The notes: a model not told the origin generated them from the letters alone. A DNA stretch of 64,000 bases from an uncultured Flammeovirgaceae bacterium (GCA_913045135.1 CAJWQD010000004.1:1-64000), one strand, 5' to 3'; positions 37,622 to 46,784 are shown, counted from the first letter of the stretch. Translations and numbers: made by a program.

Positions 37622-40069
37622 TTATTGTGAATCTTTATGTCTAAACCTTACCGCATGTCCTCCCCCACGAGCCAATTTAAATGTATAAGAAGTCCCTACT
37701 GATTCTTTACGGATACTCATCTCGTATGGATTTAATTCCCAATCTGCATTTGGCCCATCGGCATAAATTTCAGCTGTATATTTTCCTTTAGCAGCTAAAA
37801 ATGAAAGATCCACATCAAATGTTCTTGACTCTTCATTGGTAATAGACCCCAAATACCAATCTTGACTATTTCTATCCCTTCGGGCAATGGTCACATATTC
37901 TCCTATTTCCCCATTAACAACTATCGTTGTATCCCAATCAACGGGTACATCTTTAATAAACTGAAACGCAGGTTTGTTCACATAATTTTCGATAAAATCA
38001 GCCGCCATTTGAATGGGACTGTAAATTATCACGTAATATGCCAACTGTTTTGCTAAGGTCGTATTCACCCTTTGTGTTTTTCCAAACTCATTTGAAAATC
38101 CCTCTTCCAAATCCTCTTTTGAAGCAAATATTTTTTCTTTTGGATTTATTCCTTGATCCGGAAGTTTCATAAGTATATCTCCCTTGACCAGACCTTCCTT
38201 TGAAATCTGAATTTTTTGATTTGGCTTACCTAAGATGTTCAATAACCAAGTATTATTATTATCTGTTGCGATATCGTGAACACTGATTCCCCATTCCCAA
38301 TCACCAGGTTTCATCATTTCCTTAAGGGTCCAATGATAAGTAGTATCTTTTTCTTGCTTAATTAATTTTCGTATCATAGGCTTACTTTGCCAATAGGATT
38401 CTGACCCCTTATATCTAATATTCGTATAACCGTTACCTTGATCAATCAATGTAATATCCACTGGAAATTCAACTCCCTTGTCAAAATCGAAATTCTCATA
38501 CATCAAATCAAAAATACCAGGGGTAAAGTCCATGGGCGATTCCAATAATCGAGTAAATGAAAGTATCGTAGCATGATTCACTGGGTTTCCACCATTGCCC
38601 CAAGCGTTGTACTCCATTCCTCTTGCACCTTCTCGGGTCAACATATTGGGATAAGTCCTTCTTTCTCCTGTGTCTTTAATAGGTTCATGGAAATTTATTG
38701 CTACTTGATATTCAGCCCCTTTTTTCAATACTTTTCGATAATAATTGACTCCGTACTGGCCATAATGATATTCTGTCTTATCTAGCATGGCTCCTACGTG
38801 TCCAATTTTTGCTTTTTGTATTCCCAAAGCTTTTAATTGTGCAAAAGCAGTGTCAACTTGAATTAAATAATTTCGAGTACTGGCACTAGACTCTTGATAG
38901 GATTGAAGTGAGACTCCTTGAGACTCGGCATATTGCTGCACTAATTTCAAGTCAAAATCTGAGGTTGTTTTGGTAAAACTTGTAGTAACAGTATCCCCGG
39001 CAAATAACCCAGTGAACCCAGCAGATATACCCTCAATTAACACTTCATCAAAACCATGCTTGGAAGCAAAATCAATATATTTCTTACCTCTTATTGTAGT
39101 TGCTCCATGCCTTAATCCCTCTCCCCATGTCCATTTCCCTACAATCATGCCCCACCATATACCTATATATTTTGATGGTTTGATCCACGATACATCCCCA
39201 ATTTTATTGGCAGGGTTACAATTCAACGTAAGGTGTGAACTTAATAAATCAGCAGCTGTATTAGCTATTTTAATGGTTCGCCAAGGTGTTATAAAAGGTA
39301 TCACTGTTCGTACCTTATCTCCATTAGACCAAGGCGCCAAATCACAATTTAAATGAGTTGGGTTTTCACCTCGAGCAATTTGCATTGAGGAATAATCAGT
39401 CAATGCAGCTTCATGGATGCTCACATGCGTACCATCTTGAAAACGCATAGTCAAAGGGGTATGAACTGTATCGATTAATGATATTTTAGTAGATGAATAT
39501 AATTGTTCATATCTGCTGGGTTGATAGGCCTTGATCCACCATGATTGTGCATCTTCAGCAAGATTAAATTCCGTCAATTCATCCTGAATGACAACTGTTT
39601 TGGTATCTCCCAAATTCTTAACAACATATCTAAACGCAATCCCGTCATCATAAGCCCTTATCATCAAATCTATAATGTTCTCTGAATCACTTAACGATGA
39701 AAGGGAAATAATCGCTTCTTCATAATTATTTCTAATTGTCTTTACCGAACCCCAAGGTTGCTCCCAGGTTTCGTCGACTCGTGAGAATTGGGTGTCGATG
39801 ATCTTGAAACCATCTGAAAAGGATAAACCATCCTTAAAAATAAATCCCAACCTAGAATTAAGAACAATTGCCTTTTTTTGATGATTTACTTGGTAAAATA
39901 ACTCCCCTTCATCAATTAAAATTCTCAACGAATTTACATTATTAGGTGATGCAATGACGACTTCATCCAAATTGGAATTACAGGCACTAAATAAAGCAAA
40001 CATTATTAAGAAAATTGACTGAACAGTAACCGTTCGATAGTTATAAGAAGGTGATGTACTCATTTTCAT
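37622..40069 (-). CDS. GH97 alpha-glucosidase/alpha-galactosidase family, SusB-like
   Basis: An 815 aa protein with a lipoprotein signal (IFLIMFALFSACNS). It has an N-terminal GH97 beta-sandwich, then a catalytic barrel with GIWWGMIVGKWTWGEG, INFHEPIKDTGERRTYPN and REGARGMEYNAWG. The HEP segment (glutamate near residue 462) resembles the inverting SusB type, whereas retaining GH97 enzymes usually have an aspartate near this place. I recall this from the family and have not aligned it. It hydrolyses non-reducing alpha-glucosyl linkages. It is the most upstream leftward gene of the glycan locus and complements GH13. Confidence 0.93.
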   Translation of the reverse strand: MKMSTSPSYNYRTVTVQSIFLIMFALFSACNSNLDEVVIASPNNVNSLRILIDEGELFYQVNHQKKAIVLNSRLGFIFKDGLSFSDGFKIIDTQFSRVDETWEQPWGSVKTIRNNYEEAIISLSSLSDSENIIDLMIRAYDDGIAFRYVVKNLGDTKTVVIQDELTEFNLAEDAQSWWIKAYQPSRYEQLYSSTKISLIDTVHTPLTMRFQDGTHVSIHEAALTDYSSMQIARGENPTHLNCDLAPWSNGDKVRTVIPFITPWRTIKIANTAADLLSSHLTLNCNPANKIGDVSWIKPSKYIGIWWGMIVGKWTWGEGLRHGATTIRGKKYIDFASKHGFDEVLIEGISAGFTGLFAGDTVTTSFTKTTSDFDLKLVQQYAESQGVSLQSYQESSASTRNYLIQVDTAFAQLKALGIQKAKIGHVGAMLDKTEYHYGQYGVNYYRKVLKKGAEYQVAINFHEPIKDTGERRTYPNMLTREGARGMEYNAWGNGGNPVNHATILSFTRLLESPMDFTPGIFDLMYENFDFDKGVEFPVDITLIDQGNGYTNIRYKGSESYWQSKPMIRKLIKQEKDTTYHWTLKEMMKPGDWEWGISVHDIATDNNNTWLLNILGKPNQKIQISKEGLVKGDILMKLPDQGINPKEKIFASKEDLEEGFSNEFGKTQRVNTTLAKQLAYYVIIYSPIQMAADFIENYVNKPAFQFIKDVPVDWDTTIVVNGEIGEYVTIARRDRNSQDWYLGSITNEESRTFDVDLSFLAAKGKYTAEIYADGPNADWELNPYEMSIRKESVGTSYTFKLARGGGHAVRFRHKDSQ

Positions 40070-40402
40070 TTAATTTATTGATTTATGACTGTTTGACCCT
40101 TCGAAGGGAAAGCCTAAATTTACCGTTTGGACAAATACTGGCCTATGTGGCGAGCGGTAACACATTAAATAAAAAAGTATTCTTTCCCCATTTTCGAGAA
40201 AATCGACGTCTGAATCCGAACGTAACTCATCTTTTCATATTCTATTTTCATAATCATAAGGAGCAAATTCTTAGTATCAATTCAACCTCAACTTAATTAA
40301 AAGAGACAGAAGAATGAAATTAAATTGACCTGACAATTGCTCCTGAACTAAATAACCAAATCTATATCTATAAGTCAAAGTATTTACATCTTCCGGATAA
40401 TC
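40070..40402. other. Intergenic region upstream of GH97, no gene recognised
   Basis: I found no convincing coding frame here. The plus-strand ORF at 40051-40296 overlaps the start of the GH97 gene and has no recognisable domain. The GH97 promoter must lie in this stretch, but I cannot place it. Confidence 0.4.
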
Positions 40403-40722
40403 TTAAATAAACTTACTTAGGGATTTACCTCGCTTGGGTATCTGATTAAGTATAAATGCATTTTGATCCATAGCTACCCCCATTTGTTTACCATGTCCAA
40501 AATGGACCTCATATACTATTATCGGGACTTTGTAAGATTTCTCCCAGTTGACATAACTTCTAGCGCATGAAAATTATTAAATTTCCTGATGCTCCCTGAT
40601 AGCTTATCAAGCTATATTATTTTTATAATTTTTCGCCCAATAGCTCCTATTTCATTATCTCTTAAATTACAGCTAGAAAGAAACAGGATATTGAGTTTCA
40701 TTAATTTTTTTATCATAGGCAT
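40403..40722 (-). pseudogene. Probable remnant of a lipoprotein gene
   Basis: On the minus strand an ATG at 40722 gives a lipoprotein-type signal (KKLMKLNILFLSSCN) that stops at 40612. A second open piece (40573-40403) reads as a well-formed protein tail, WEKSYKVPIIVYEVHFGHGK up to GKSLSKFI and stop. The two look like the ends of one gene with its middle deleted. I cannot name the family. It lies between the GNAT gene and GH97, all on the minus strand. Confidence 0.35.
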
Positions 40723-40873
40723 CCTGACACCCAAACAAAATGATGCGAAAAATGAAATAGGATATCCCGTTGTCCATCCTTATTACCTTAATTTAAATAC
40801 CAAACATTCTACACCTATGATGACGAGAATAAAAGTGGATCCCCTCAAAAAATCAAACAACATTATAGTTAAT

Positions 40874-41770
40874 TTATGATGTTAATTTTTTTTCTGCCTT
40901 AAAGATATCAGTAACAACCATCCCATTTGATTCTCCATTGCGCTCAATAAATTTCAACATCAGTCGATTCGTTGCCTTTACAGTAAATAAAAATTTAGGG
41001 AATTTCTTTTGTTTTGACTGGCTAAGAATCCCCTCACCCATCAGCAAATGTCCCATCTTAAAACTTCTGTGGGCTTCATCAATAAATAAAGACGTATACT
41101 CTAATGTTTCGTTACTAATTTGATGGATGATGAGCCAGCCCACAATTTGGCCTTTAAACCGTAATGCCAGACTCACTTCATTTTCAATAATATCTGTAAG
41201 AATAAATGGAGAAACTTCCTCTGGATACCACTTGCTCTGCTCATGTTGCCTTTTTATGTCTTCTTTTTCTTGATCTGAAACCAATTTCCATTTGGTAAAA
41301 GTATAGTCACTGGGTAGCTGATGAGCTCCATGAAAAACAGGGAATGCCTGTTCAACCAAAGATTGACATATTCTCATATTAAATTCGGGCTGCTTCCATT
41401 TCAATTTTTGTAACAATTTTTCGAGTATAAACAATGATTTCCAATGTGACCTAAACTGTAACTCTAACCGTTCAAAGCCTTCTTTTTTCAAATTTTCTTC
41501 TAGTGCAATTAAAAGTCTAAAACCTAATTTATTATTTGCATGATCAGGTTTGACCCTCAATGACATAATTCTAAAATCTTTTAAATTCATGTCAGATAGA
41601 CCTAAAATCATACCTACCGGTACATTATTTTTAGAAACTACAACACCCTTAAAATTCTTCTGAATACGTTCCCCCTGCTTCGTGATATCAGGAAATATCA
41701 GTCCCATCATATGATTTTTTATCCATTTTAAGGATATAGCATCGCTGTACTGAAATTTATAGTCTATCAT
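40874..41770 (-). CDS. GNAT family N-acetyltransferase-like protein
   Basis: A 298 aa cytoplasmic protein that looks like two GNAT-type halves. The first has GVVVSKNNVPVGMILGLSDM followed by RIMSLRVKPDHANNKLGFRLLIALEENLKKEGFERLEL, a normal acetyl-CoA site pattern. The second has EVSLALRFKGQIVGWLIIHQI and TSLFIDEAHRSFKMGHLLMGEG. The acceptor is unknown. The FG-GAP operon upstream ends in a strong terminator 94 bp before it, so it is a separate transcription unit. Confidence 0.7.
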   Translation of the reverse strand: MIDYKFQYSDAISLKWIKNHMMGLIFPDITKQGERIQKNFKGVVVSKNNVPVGMILGLSDMNLKDFRIMSLRVKPDHANNKLGFRLLIALEENLKKEGFERLELQFRSHWKSLFILEKLLQKLKWKQPEFNMRICQSLVEQAFPVFHGAHQLPSDYTFTKWKLVSDQEKEDIKRQHEQSKWYPEEVSPFILTDIIENEVSLALRFKGQIVGWLIIHQISNETLEYTSLFIDEAHRSFKMGHLLMGEGILSQSKQKKFPKFLFTVKATNRLMLKFIERNGESNGMVVTDIFKAEKKLTS

Positions 41771-41863
41771 TTTTGAATAATTATGTAAAAATATCGGTTA
41801 CAAAAAAAATATTTAGATTCAAAGCTATATCGATATCTAAAATCTGCAAAAAGTATATTTTTT

Positions 41864-41896
41864 CAAAAAAAAAGAGATACCCATGAGTATCTCTTA
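41864..41896 (-). terminator. Rho-independent terminator of the lipoprotein/FG-GAP operon
   Basis: On the minus strand a perfect 9 bp stem AAGAGATAC / GTATCTCTT with a 6 nt loop is followed by a run of T. It starts 26 bp after the stop of the FG-GAP gene. Confidence 0.85.
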
Positions 41897-41921
41897 AAGT
41901 AATAAAACGTATAGAAAAAAA

Positions 41922-44471
41922 CTACTTTTTAATAACTGGATGAATTATTTCACCCTGAACTGAATTTATTTTAATTAAATAAACTCCCTTTGGCATGTCA
42001 GTCATATCTACACTAAAGTCTTTAGAGGTAATCTCAAAAGATTTAATATTCACTCCTGATAGGGAATAAACACTCACATTTTTCAATGTTGCTATTTCAG
42101 ATCTAACATTTACTTTATCTGCTGTAGGATTAGGATAGAAAGAAATATTCACATTCTTATCCAGTGCTGTTAAAGAAGTTATAGTCAATGTGAAAGAAGC
42201 TTTGGCAACATTATTATCGACATCAACAGCCTCAATAACAACTTCTATAGAACCTATATTAGCTGATGAAGGTGTTCCAACCAATTGCTGCGTTGTTCGT
42301 GTGAAAGTCAACCAAGCAGGTAATGATGATCCATCAGCTTGCTTTGCTCTGTACTGAACAATGTCATCATTAGCATCAGTAAATAGACTACTCGCATCAA
42401 AACTATACTCAGCTCCAACACTTGCAGTTTGAGCATCAACACTTGCTGCCGTAGGAGCTGTAACCGTACCTGATCCTTTAAAGAACCATGAGCTACCGGA
42501 ACGATCACCCAAGAGCATATCTTGAACTCCATCTCCATTTAGATCTCCAAAAACAGGAGAAGGATTTGCAACTACTGTAATTCCTCCAAAAGGATTGAGA
42601 TCTCCACGTTTAGTAAAAGTTTGGTCGCCATTATTCATATAATATTCAACTCGATCGTCTTTACCAATAAACATATCAAGGTCACCATCCTGATCAAGAT
42701 CATATGCATCATGCCATATCTTATTTCCGCCAAGATCTTCATCATCAAAGGGTCCCGCAACCTCTGCTAAAACCCCTGCTCCATCATTTTCAAAATACTT
42801 CAGCTTTCCATCTTTATTCCCTACAAAACTGTCAAGATCCCCATCTCCATCTAAATCGATGAAAGTAATAGTTTCATTATCAACTGTTTTGTAATTTAAG
42901 AAAGGATTCTTAGAAGTAAATGTTTCATCGGTCCAAGTACCATCTTGGGCATTTTCATAATAATGAATGATGGTATCATTTTCAGTTCCAACAAATAAAT
43001 CTCCATACATATCACCGTTCCAATCAACCCACGTAGGTGAAAAGGCTGAAGCTGTGGCGGTATCAGCACCATCAATAATATCGACTCCACCTATACTTGA
43101 GCTTACATCATCTAATGGATTACCAGCACCAACCTTCTCCGTAAACTTTCCAGTACCATCATTTTCAAAGTATGTCAGAGCATCTCCTTTTGACATTACC
43201 ACGTCCAAATCACCATCTTCATCAACATCCGCGATTGCTGAACCTATATTTGAATTCGTAATATCTGCTATCCCTAGATTATTGGCTGGAATCCATTTAA
43301 AAGTACCATCTCCATTATTTTCAAAATATGTTAACGGTCCATTCAAGAATCCCATAGGCATATCTAAGTCTCCATCTCCATCCAAATCCACAAATATTGG
43401 TGTTGCACTATCAAATCCTTCTGAATGGTAGCTCGATAAATCTGAAAATGGGTTACTTACGGTGGTGTCTTGTGCAAATGATGGTTCTGTTGCGGATCCT
43501 GTATTTACATACATTACTATTGCCCCATCTTTATTACCAACATAAGCATCTAAATCTCCATCACCATCAAGATCAGCAAAAGCAGGAGCCGCTTCATCCC
43601 CTGCATCCAAATAACCATATTCTTCAATTAAATTTCCTAAGCTATCAGTTTTTTGGTAGCTAAAAGGACTACTTAATTGCCAGGAATATTGCTCAGTCAA
43701 GACACCACCATCATTCTTCAAATACCTTAATTCCCCGTTGTCTTTACCAATGACCACGTCTAAATCGCCATCCGCATCTAGATCCACAAAAGTAGGTTTT
43801 GATTTTTCTCCATTATCTCCATTATTCCAGCTCTTAAATGGGTTATTAGCAGTGTCTAATGCAAAAGTCCCTGAATCATTTTTAAAATAGTGAATGATCC
43901 CTTTCTGTTCACCAACAAAAAGGTCGTGGTCTCCATCCCCATCAAAATCTGCGAAAGCTGGGGCCGAATACATACCATCACTTCCTTCGTTCTTATCTAA
44001 TCCATGTGCAGTTGAATCATAGAGGTTTTTGAACAATCCCACTATTGCGTGATCTTTATTCCTTTTAAATTTGCCGTCGGCATTTTCATAGACAAAAGCG
44101 CCCAGTCCAGGATATCTTTCACCAATCACCAAATCAAGATCTCCGTCACCGTCAATATCACCAAAAGCGGGTGTAGAGTAATTTTCGGCATGTGCTGTAC
44201 CCAAAGGTCTTTTGGTATCAAATGCAAAGCTTGTCTGGGCGCTAGACTCCATGGGAGCTAAAACCAATGCTAGTGAGGCAAGACTGCCGGCGGCGGCAAT
44301 TTTCATAGCTCTTCCCAAATCGTTTATTCTATCATAAAGCTTTCGCAATCTTTTTACAAAAACATCAATCCTTCTTTTATGAAAGGATAATCGGTTGGCA
44401 TTATCAATTTTTCTTTGGTACTTGTTATAACGCTTAACTAGCTTGTTGTAATAAAGTATTTGTCTTTTCAT
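41922..44471 (-). CDS. Secreted FG-GAP/VCBS repeat protein with T9SS type A sorting domain
   Basis: An 849 aa protein with ten FG-GAP/VCBS units of the form FxDxDGDGDLDxxVG spread over about residues 100-660. These are Ca2+-binding, beta-propeller-type repeats. A cadherin/putative-Ig-like domain follows (QTASVGAEYSFDASSLFTD to VASFTLTIT), and the C-terminus is a T9SS type A sorting domain (FYPNPTADKVNV...MPKGVYLIKI). The N-terminus is odd: about 55 strongly basic residues precede a signal-like hydrophobic segment (KIAAAGSLASLALVLAP). An internal ATG at 44306 would give a normal signal peptide. It follows the lipoprotein gene by 27 bp and is probably exported to the cell surface. Confidence 0.92.
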   Translation of the reverse strand: MKRQILYYNKLVKRYNKYQRKIDNANRLSFHKRRIDVFVKRLRKLYDRINDLGRAMKIAAAGSLASLALVLAPMESSAQTSFAFDTKRPLGTAHAENYSTPAFGDIDGDGDLDLVIGERYPGLGAFVYENADGKFKRNKDHAIVGLFKNLYDSTAHGLDKNEGSDGMYSAPAFADFDGDGDHDLFVGEQKGIIHYFKNDSGTFALDTANNPFKSWNNGDNGEKSKPTFVDLDADGDLDVVIGKDNGELRYLKNDGGVLTEQYSWQLSSPFSYQKTDSLGNLIEEYGYLDAGDEAAPAFADLDGDGDLDAYVGNKDGAIVMYVNTGSATEPSFAQDTTVSNPFSDLSSYHSEGFDSATPIFVDLDGDGDLDMPMGFLNGPLTYFENNGDGTFKWIPANNLGIADITNSNIGSAIADVDEDGDLDVVMSKGDALTYFENDGTGKFTEKVGAGNPLDDVSSSIGGVDIIDGADTATASAFSPTWVDWNGDMYGDLFVGTENDTIIHYYENAQDGTWTDETFTSKNPFLNYKTVDNETITFIDLDGDGDLDSFVGNKDGKLKYFENDGAGVLAEVAGPFDDEDLGGNKIWHDAYDLDQDGDLDMFIGKDDRVEYYMNNGDQTFTKRGDLNPFGGITVVANPSPVFGDLNGDGVQDMLLGDRSGSSWFFKGSGTVTAPTAASVDAQTASVGAEYSFDASSLFTDANDDIVQYRAKQADGSSLPAWLTFTRTTQQLVGTPSSANIGSIEVVIEAVDVDNNVAKASFTLTITSLTALDKNVNISFYPNPTADKVNVRSEIATLKNVSVYSLSGVNIKSFEITSKDFSVDMTDMPKGVYLIKINSVQGEIIHPVIKK

Positions 44472-44497
44472 ATTTTCTTCGTTATAGTTTTAAGATT

Positions 44498-44950
44498 TTA
44501 AGGTGTAAAGTTGAAAACATAGTCGCCAGGTAGTGCATCAATTCGTCCACCCGAATCAGCATAAGTGAAAGTAATCGTTAGACTTGTTTCACTCACAGTA
44601 ATTGTCATACTCACTCCGTCATCTCTTGTGAGAGTATTAATATCTGATCCAAAAGTAAAGGTTCCTGAAGAAGGCCAGACTGGATCATAACTTCCGTTTG
44701 TGGAATACGTTTTGTCCTCCTTCAACGTAAGCACTAAGCCACTGAAGTTTTCAGTCGCATCGGCACCATCTAAGGTAGTGCTGGACATTGTCCAAGCAGA
44801 CGCAGACAAACTTTCAAGTTGCTTCTCTTCTTCTGTTTGCTCAACAGGATCGTCAGTGACCGCGGCAGCATCATCATCGTCTCCACAACTCATGAGAATT
44901 AGCGCAGAGAGCGAAAAAGTAAAAAAAACAAATTTTTTAAGGTATTTCAT
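44498..44950 (-). CDS. Lipocalin-like lipoprotein
   Basis: A 150 aa protein with lipoprotein signal (SLSALILMSCGDDDD, lipobox LMSC followed by an acidic tract often seen in surface-exposed Bacteroidota lipoproteins). The mature domain (SASAWTMSSTTLDG, LVLTLKEDKTYSTNGSYDPVWPSSGTFTF) fits the lipocalin-like/DUF5004 fold, comparable to the small PUL lipoprotein at 12137. It is the first gene of a two-gene operon with the FG-GAP protein and lies downstream of the ECF-like promoter at 45034-45063. Confidence 0.8.
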   Translation of the reverse strand: MKYLKKFVFFTFSLSALILMSCGDDDDAAAVTDDPVEQTEEEKQLESLSASAWTMSSTTLDGADATENFSGLVLTLKEDKTYSTNGSYDPVWPSSGTFTFGSDINTLTRDDGVSMTITVSETSLTITFTYADSGGRIDALPGDYVFNFTP

Positions 44951-45033
44951 ATAAAATTTTCGTTTATTCGTTTAATTAAAGTTTTGAAAGCTTTGTAACT
45001 ATTATTCGTAGGTTAAAAAAAGCTGACTGACAA

Positions 45034-45063
45034 TATAACGAAAAAAATATTTCAATCCCCCAA
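45034..45063 (-). promoter_or_regulatory. Putative ECF-sigma promoter of the lipoprotein/FG-GAP operon
   Basis: Minus-strand reading is TTGGGGG, 16 nt, CGTTATA, identical in both heptamers and in spacing to the site at 18457-18486. The -10 lies about 84 bp before the lipoprotein start and about 70 bp downstream of the ECF sigma stop codon. The match is directly visible; function is inferred. Confidence 0.6.
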
Positions 45064-45133
45064 AAGTCTCAAATAGTTATCTTAATAAAGGATATACGCT
45101 TTGTATTCTATAAATTTATTTATTTGGTAAATC

Positions 45134-45694
45134 TTAACTTACTTTAGTTTTTAAATCTTGAAAATAGGGTTTAAGATCGAAAAATATTTTCTTTGTTGCT
45201 ATTCTAAGTTGATTTTCTATTGTTTTCGGGGTCAAACTTAGGATTTTGGCGGCTTCTTTGTAAGAATGACCCTTATTTCTGACTAGTTCAAAAATCAATT
45301 TACATCTAAGTGGTAATTTTTTAACCGATAACTCAATCAACTCTTTGAGCTCATCAAGCTCATAAATTTGATCGGGGCCCATTTCATAATGATTGAACAT
45401 TTGCTCATCTAGCGAAATAAAATGTTTATTCCCTCTCTTTCTAATGTGATCTAAACATAGGTTTTTAGTACAAACAAATAGATAGGATTGTAAATTTACT
45501 ATTGACGTAGAGTTTTTCCTATTTTGCCAAAGCTTGAAAAATACGTCCTCCACAATTTCTTCTGCCAGACCTTGGTCTTTTACAATGCTAAACGCAGCGG
45601 TATAAATCCATTTAGAATAGGCCTTGAAAAAGTCTTCTAATACACTTTCATCGTCGTACTCGCGCATTCTTCGTAAAAGTAGTTTGTTCATCAT
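45134..45694 (-). CDS. ECF-type RNA polymerase sigma factor (Bacteroidota sigma-70 family)
   Basis: A 186 aa protein. Region 2 reads YSKWIYTAAFSIVKDQGLAEEIVEDVFFKLWQNR, the core-binding and -10 recognition part; region 4 reads LPLRCKLIFELVRNKGHSYKEAAKILSLTPKTIENQLRIATKKI, the -35-recognising HTH. It lacks regions 1 and 3, as ECF factors do. This type normally pairs with a FecR anti-sigma factor and SusC STN domain, but no fecR adjoins it. The nearest is at 17410-18423. The lipoprotein/FG-GAP operon directly downstream carries an ECF-like promoter shared with the fecR-susC operon, making it a candidate target. Confidence 0.95.
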   Translation of the reverse strand: MMNKLLLRRMREYDDESVLEDFFKAYSKWIYTAAFSIVKDQGLAEEIVEDVFFKLWQNRKNSTSIVNLQSYLFVCTKNLCLDHIRKRGNKHFISLDEQMFNHYEMGPDQIYELDELKELIELSVKKLPLRCKLIFELVRNKGHSYKEAAKILSLTPKTIENQLRIATKKIFFDLKPYFQDLKTKVS

Positions 45695-46127
45695 GTTGAA
45701 ATGGTATACCTTATTTTTAAAACGAAATAGAAGCTAGTAAAAAAAATATTCCAAAAAAAACGTTTTGTTTAAGATTTTCTTCGAAATCGATTGCATTACG
45801 CCAATAAATAATCAACCCATCCATATTTATTTATCAAGTCAACGGTCTTAACCTTTATCCCAACTTTTTGGTTTGACATTATTAGATTTAATTATCAATG
45901 TTTTCCAGATACCTTGTATGTAACATTAACAAGCGATCATTTAAATAATCTGATTTAGATCCCGCTCATCCGCGAAACAAACTAAACACCACTTTTGAAA
46001 TTTACAAAATTAGATATTAACCATAAAAATTAATCTCCGAGGTGATTTCATTACCTACTTAGGTAAAGAATAGACTTCTTTGTACACCAAAAGAAATGTC
46101 TATTGAAGAAACATACATGATAAAAAA
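45695..46127. other. Intergenic region, nothing recognised
   Basis: AT-rich gap between the ECF sigma gene and the AlbA_2-type gene, both leftward. I see no coding frame or remnant. The sigma gene promoter should lie here; I find no copy of the TTGGGGG-N16-CGTTATA element, so obvious autoregulation through that site is not supported. Confidence 0.4.
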
Positions 46128-46772
46128 CTAGACCACAAAAATGAATTTATCTTCATTTTCATCTGGAATGACTTTCAATACGTTATTTAATGTAAGTTTA
46201 ATGAGAGTTTGAGAAGCCATCTGTTCATTAATATTACCAAATGTACAAAAAGTATTAACGGTGACTTCCTTATGATTCCCGAGATAATTTAAGAGCATCT
46301 TTTCATTTTCACCATATTCAAAGGAGGTTTGAGCCTCTTTCAAAGAAAATTTTAGGATTTGCCTCAATTCTCTACTGGCTTGAATAGACCTATCCTCAAG
46401 TCTTACAAAGGAGCGGCCTCGCTTATGAGAAGGTTTTAAAAAAGCAAAATAAGGTTTATTTTTTCCAGATTCAAATTGATAATGAATAATGGCTCTATTA
46501 TCATCTATGGGTATGATATGGTGTTCATATTCAATTTGAGGCCTGCACAACTCTACCATTGCTTTCCCCATGACGTAATGGGCCTCTTCAGCATCCTTGA
46601 GTCCAACAATGCTGCCATTATCATCAACGCCTATAAATAAATGCCCCCCTTTTGAATTTGAAAAAGCAACAATTTCTCTAATGATTCTATCTGGATGCTT
46701 TGCTTTAAGCTTAAATTCAATTCTTTGTCCCTCCCCTTTTGCAATTAATTGTTGGGCCTCTGTAAATGTCAT
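46128..46772 (-). CDS. AlbA_2/Schlafen-type putative DNA-binding (divergent AAA_4) protein
   Basis: A 214 aa cytoplasmic protein. The N-terminal two thirds match the AlbA_2 domain of Schlafen-like proteins: EGQRIEFKLKAKHPDRIIREIVAFSNSKGGHLFIGVDDNGSIVGL is the classic core (EFK, then FxNxxGGxLxxGVxDxG). The last 60 residues look like a small winged-helix (LLNYLGNHKEVTVNTFCTF...). Members bind nucleic acid or nucleotide and serve in regulation or defence; no specific role can be read. It lies 12 bp downstream of the MoxR-like ATPase gene, so the three genes VWA-ATPase-AlbA_2 probably form one operon. Confidence 0.78.
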   Translation of the reverse strand: MTFTEAQQLIAKGEGQRIEFKLKAKHPDRIIREIVAFSNSKGGHLFIGVDDNGSIVGLKDAEEAHYVMGKAMVELCRPQIEYEHHIIPIDDNRAIIHYQFESGKNKPYFAFLKPSHKRGRSFVRLEDRSIQASRELRQILKFSLKEAQTSFEYGENEKMLLNYLGNHKEVTVNTFCTFGNINEQMASQTLIKLTLNNVLKVIPDENEDKFIFVV

Positions 46773-46784
46773 ATTTACTGTATT

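Noticed and set aside
40589-40879. Plus-strand ORF of 96 aa
   Set aside because: No domain or signal pattern, and it overlaps the minus-strand remnant and the end of the GNAT gene; likely a chance frame.
42967-43431. Plus-strand ORF of 154 aa antisense to the FG-GAP gene
   Set aside because: It is a shadow produced by the repetitive Asp/Gly codons of the FG-GAP repeats on the other strand.
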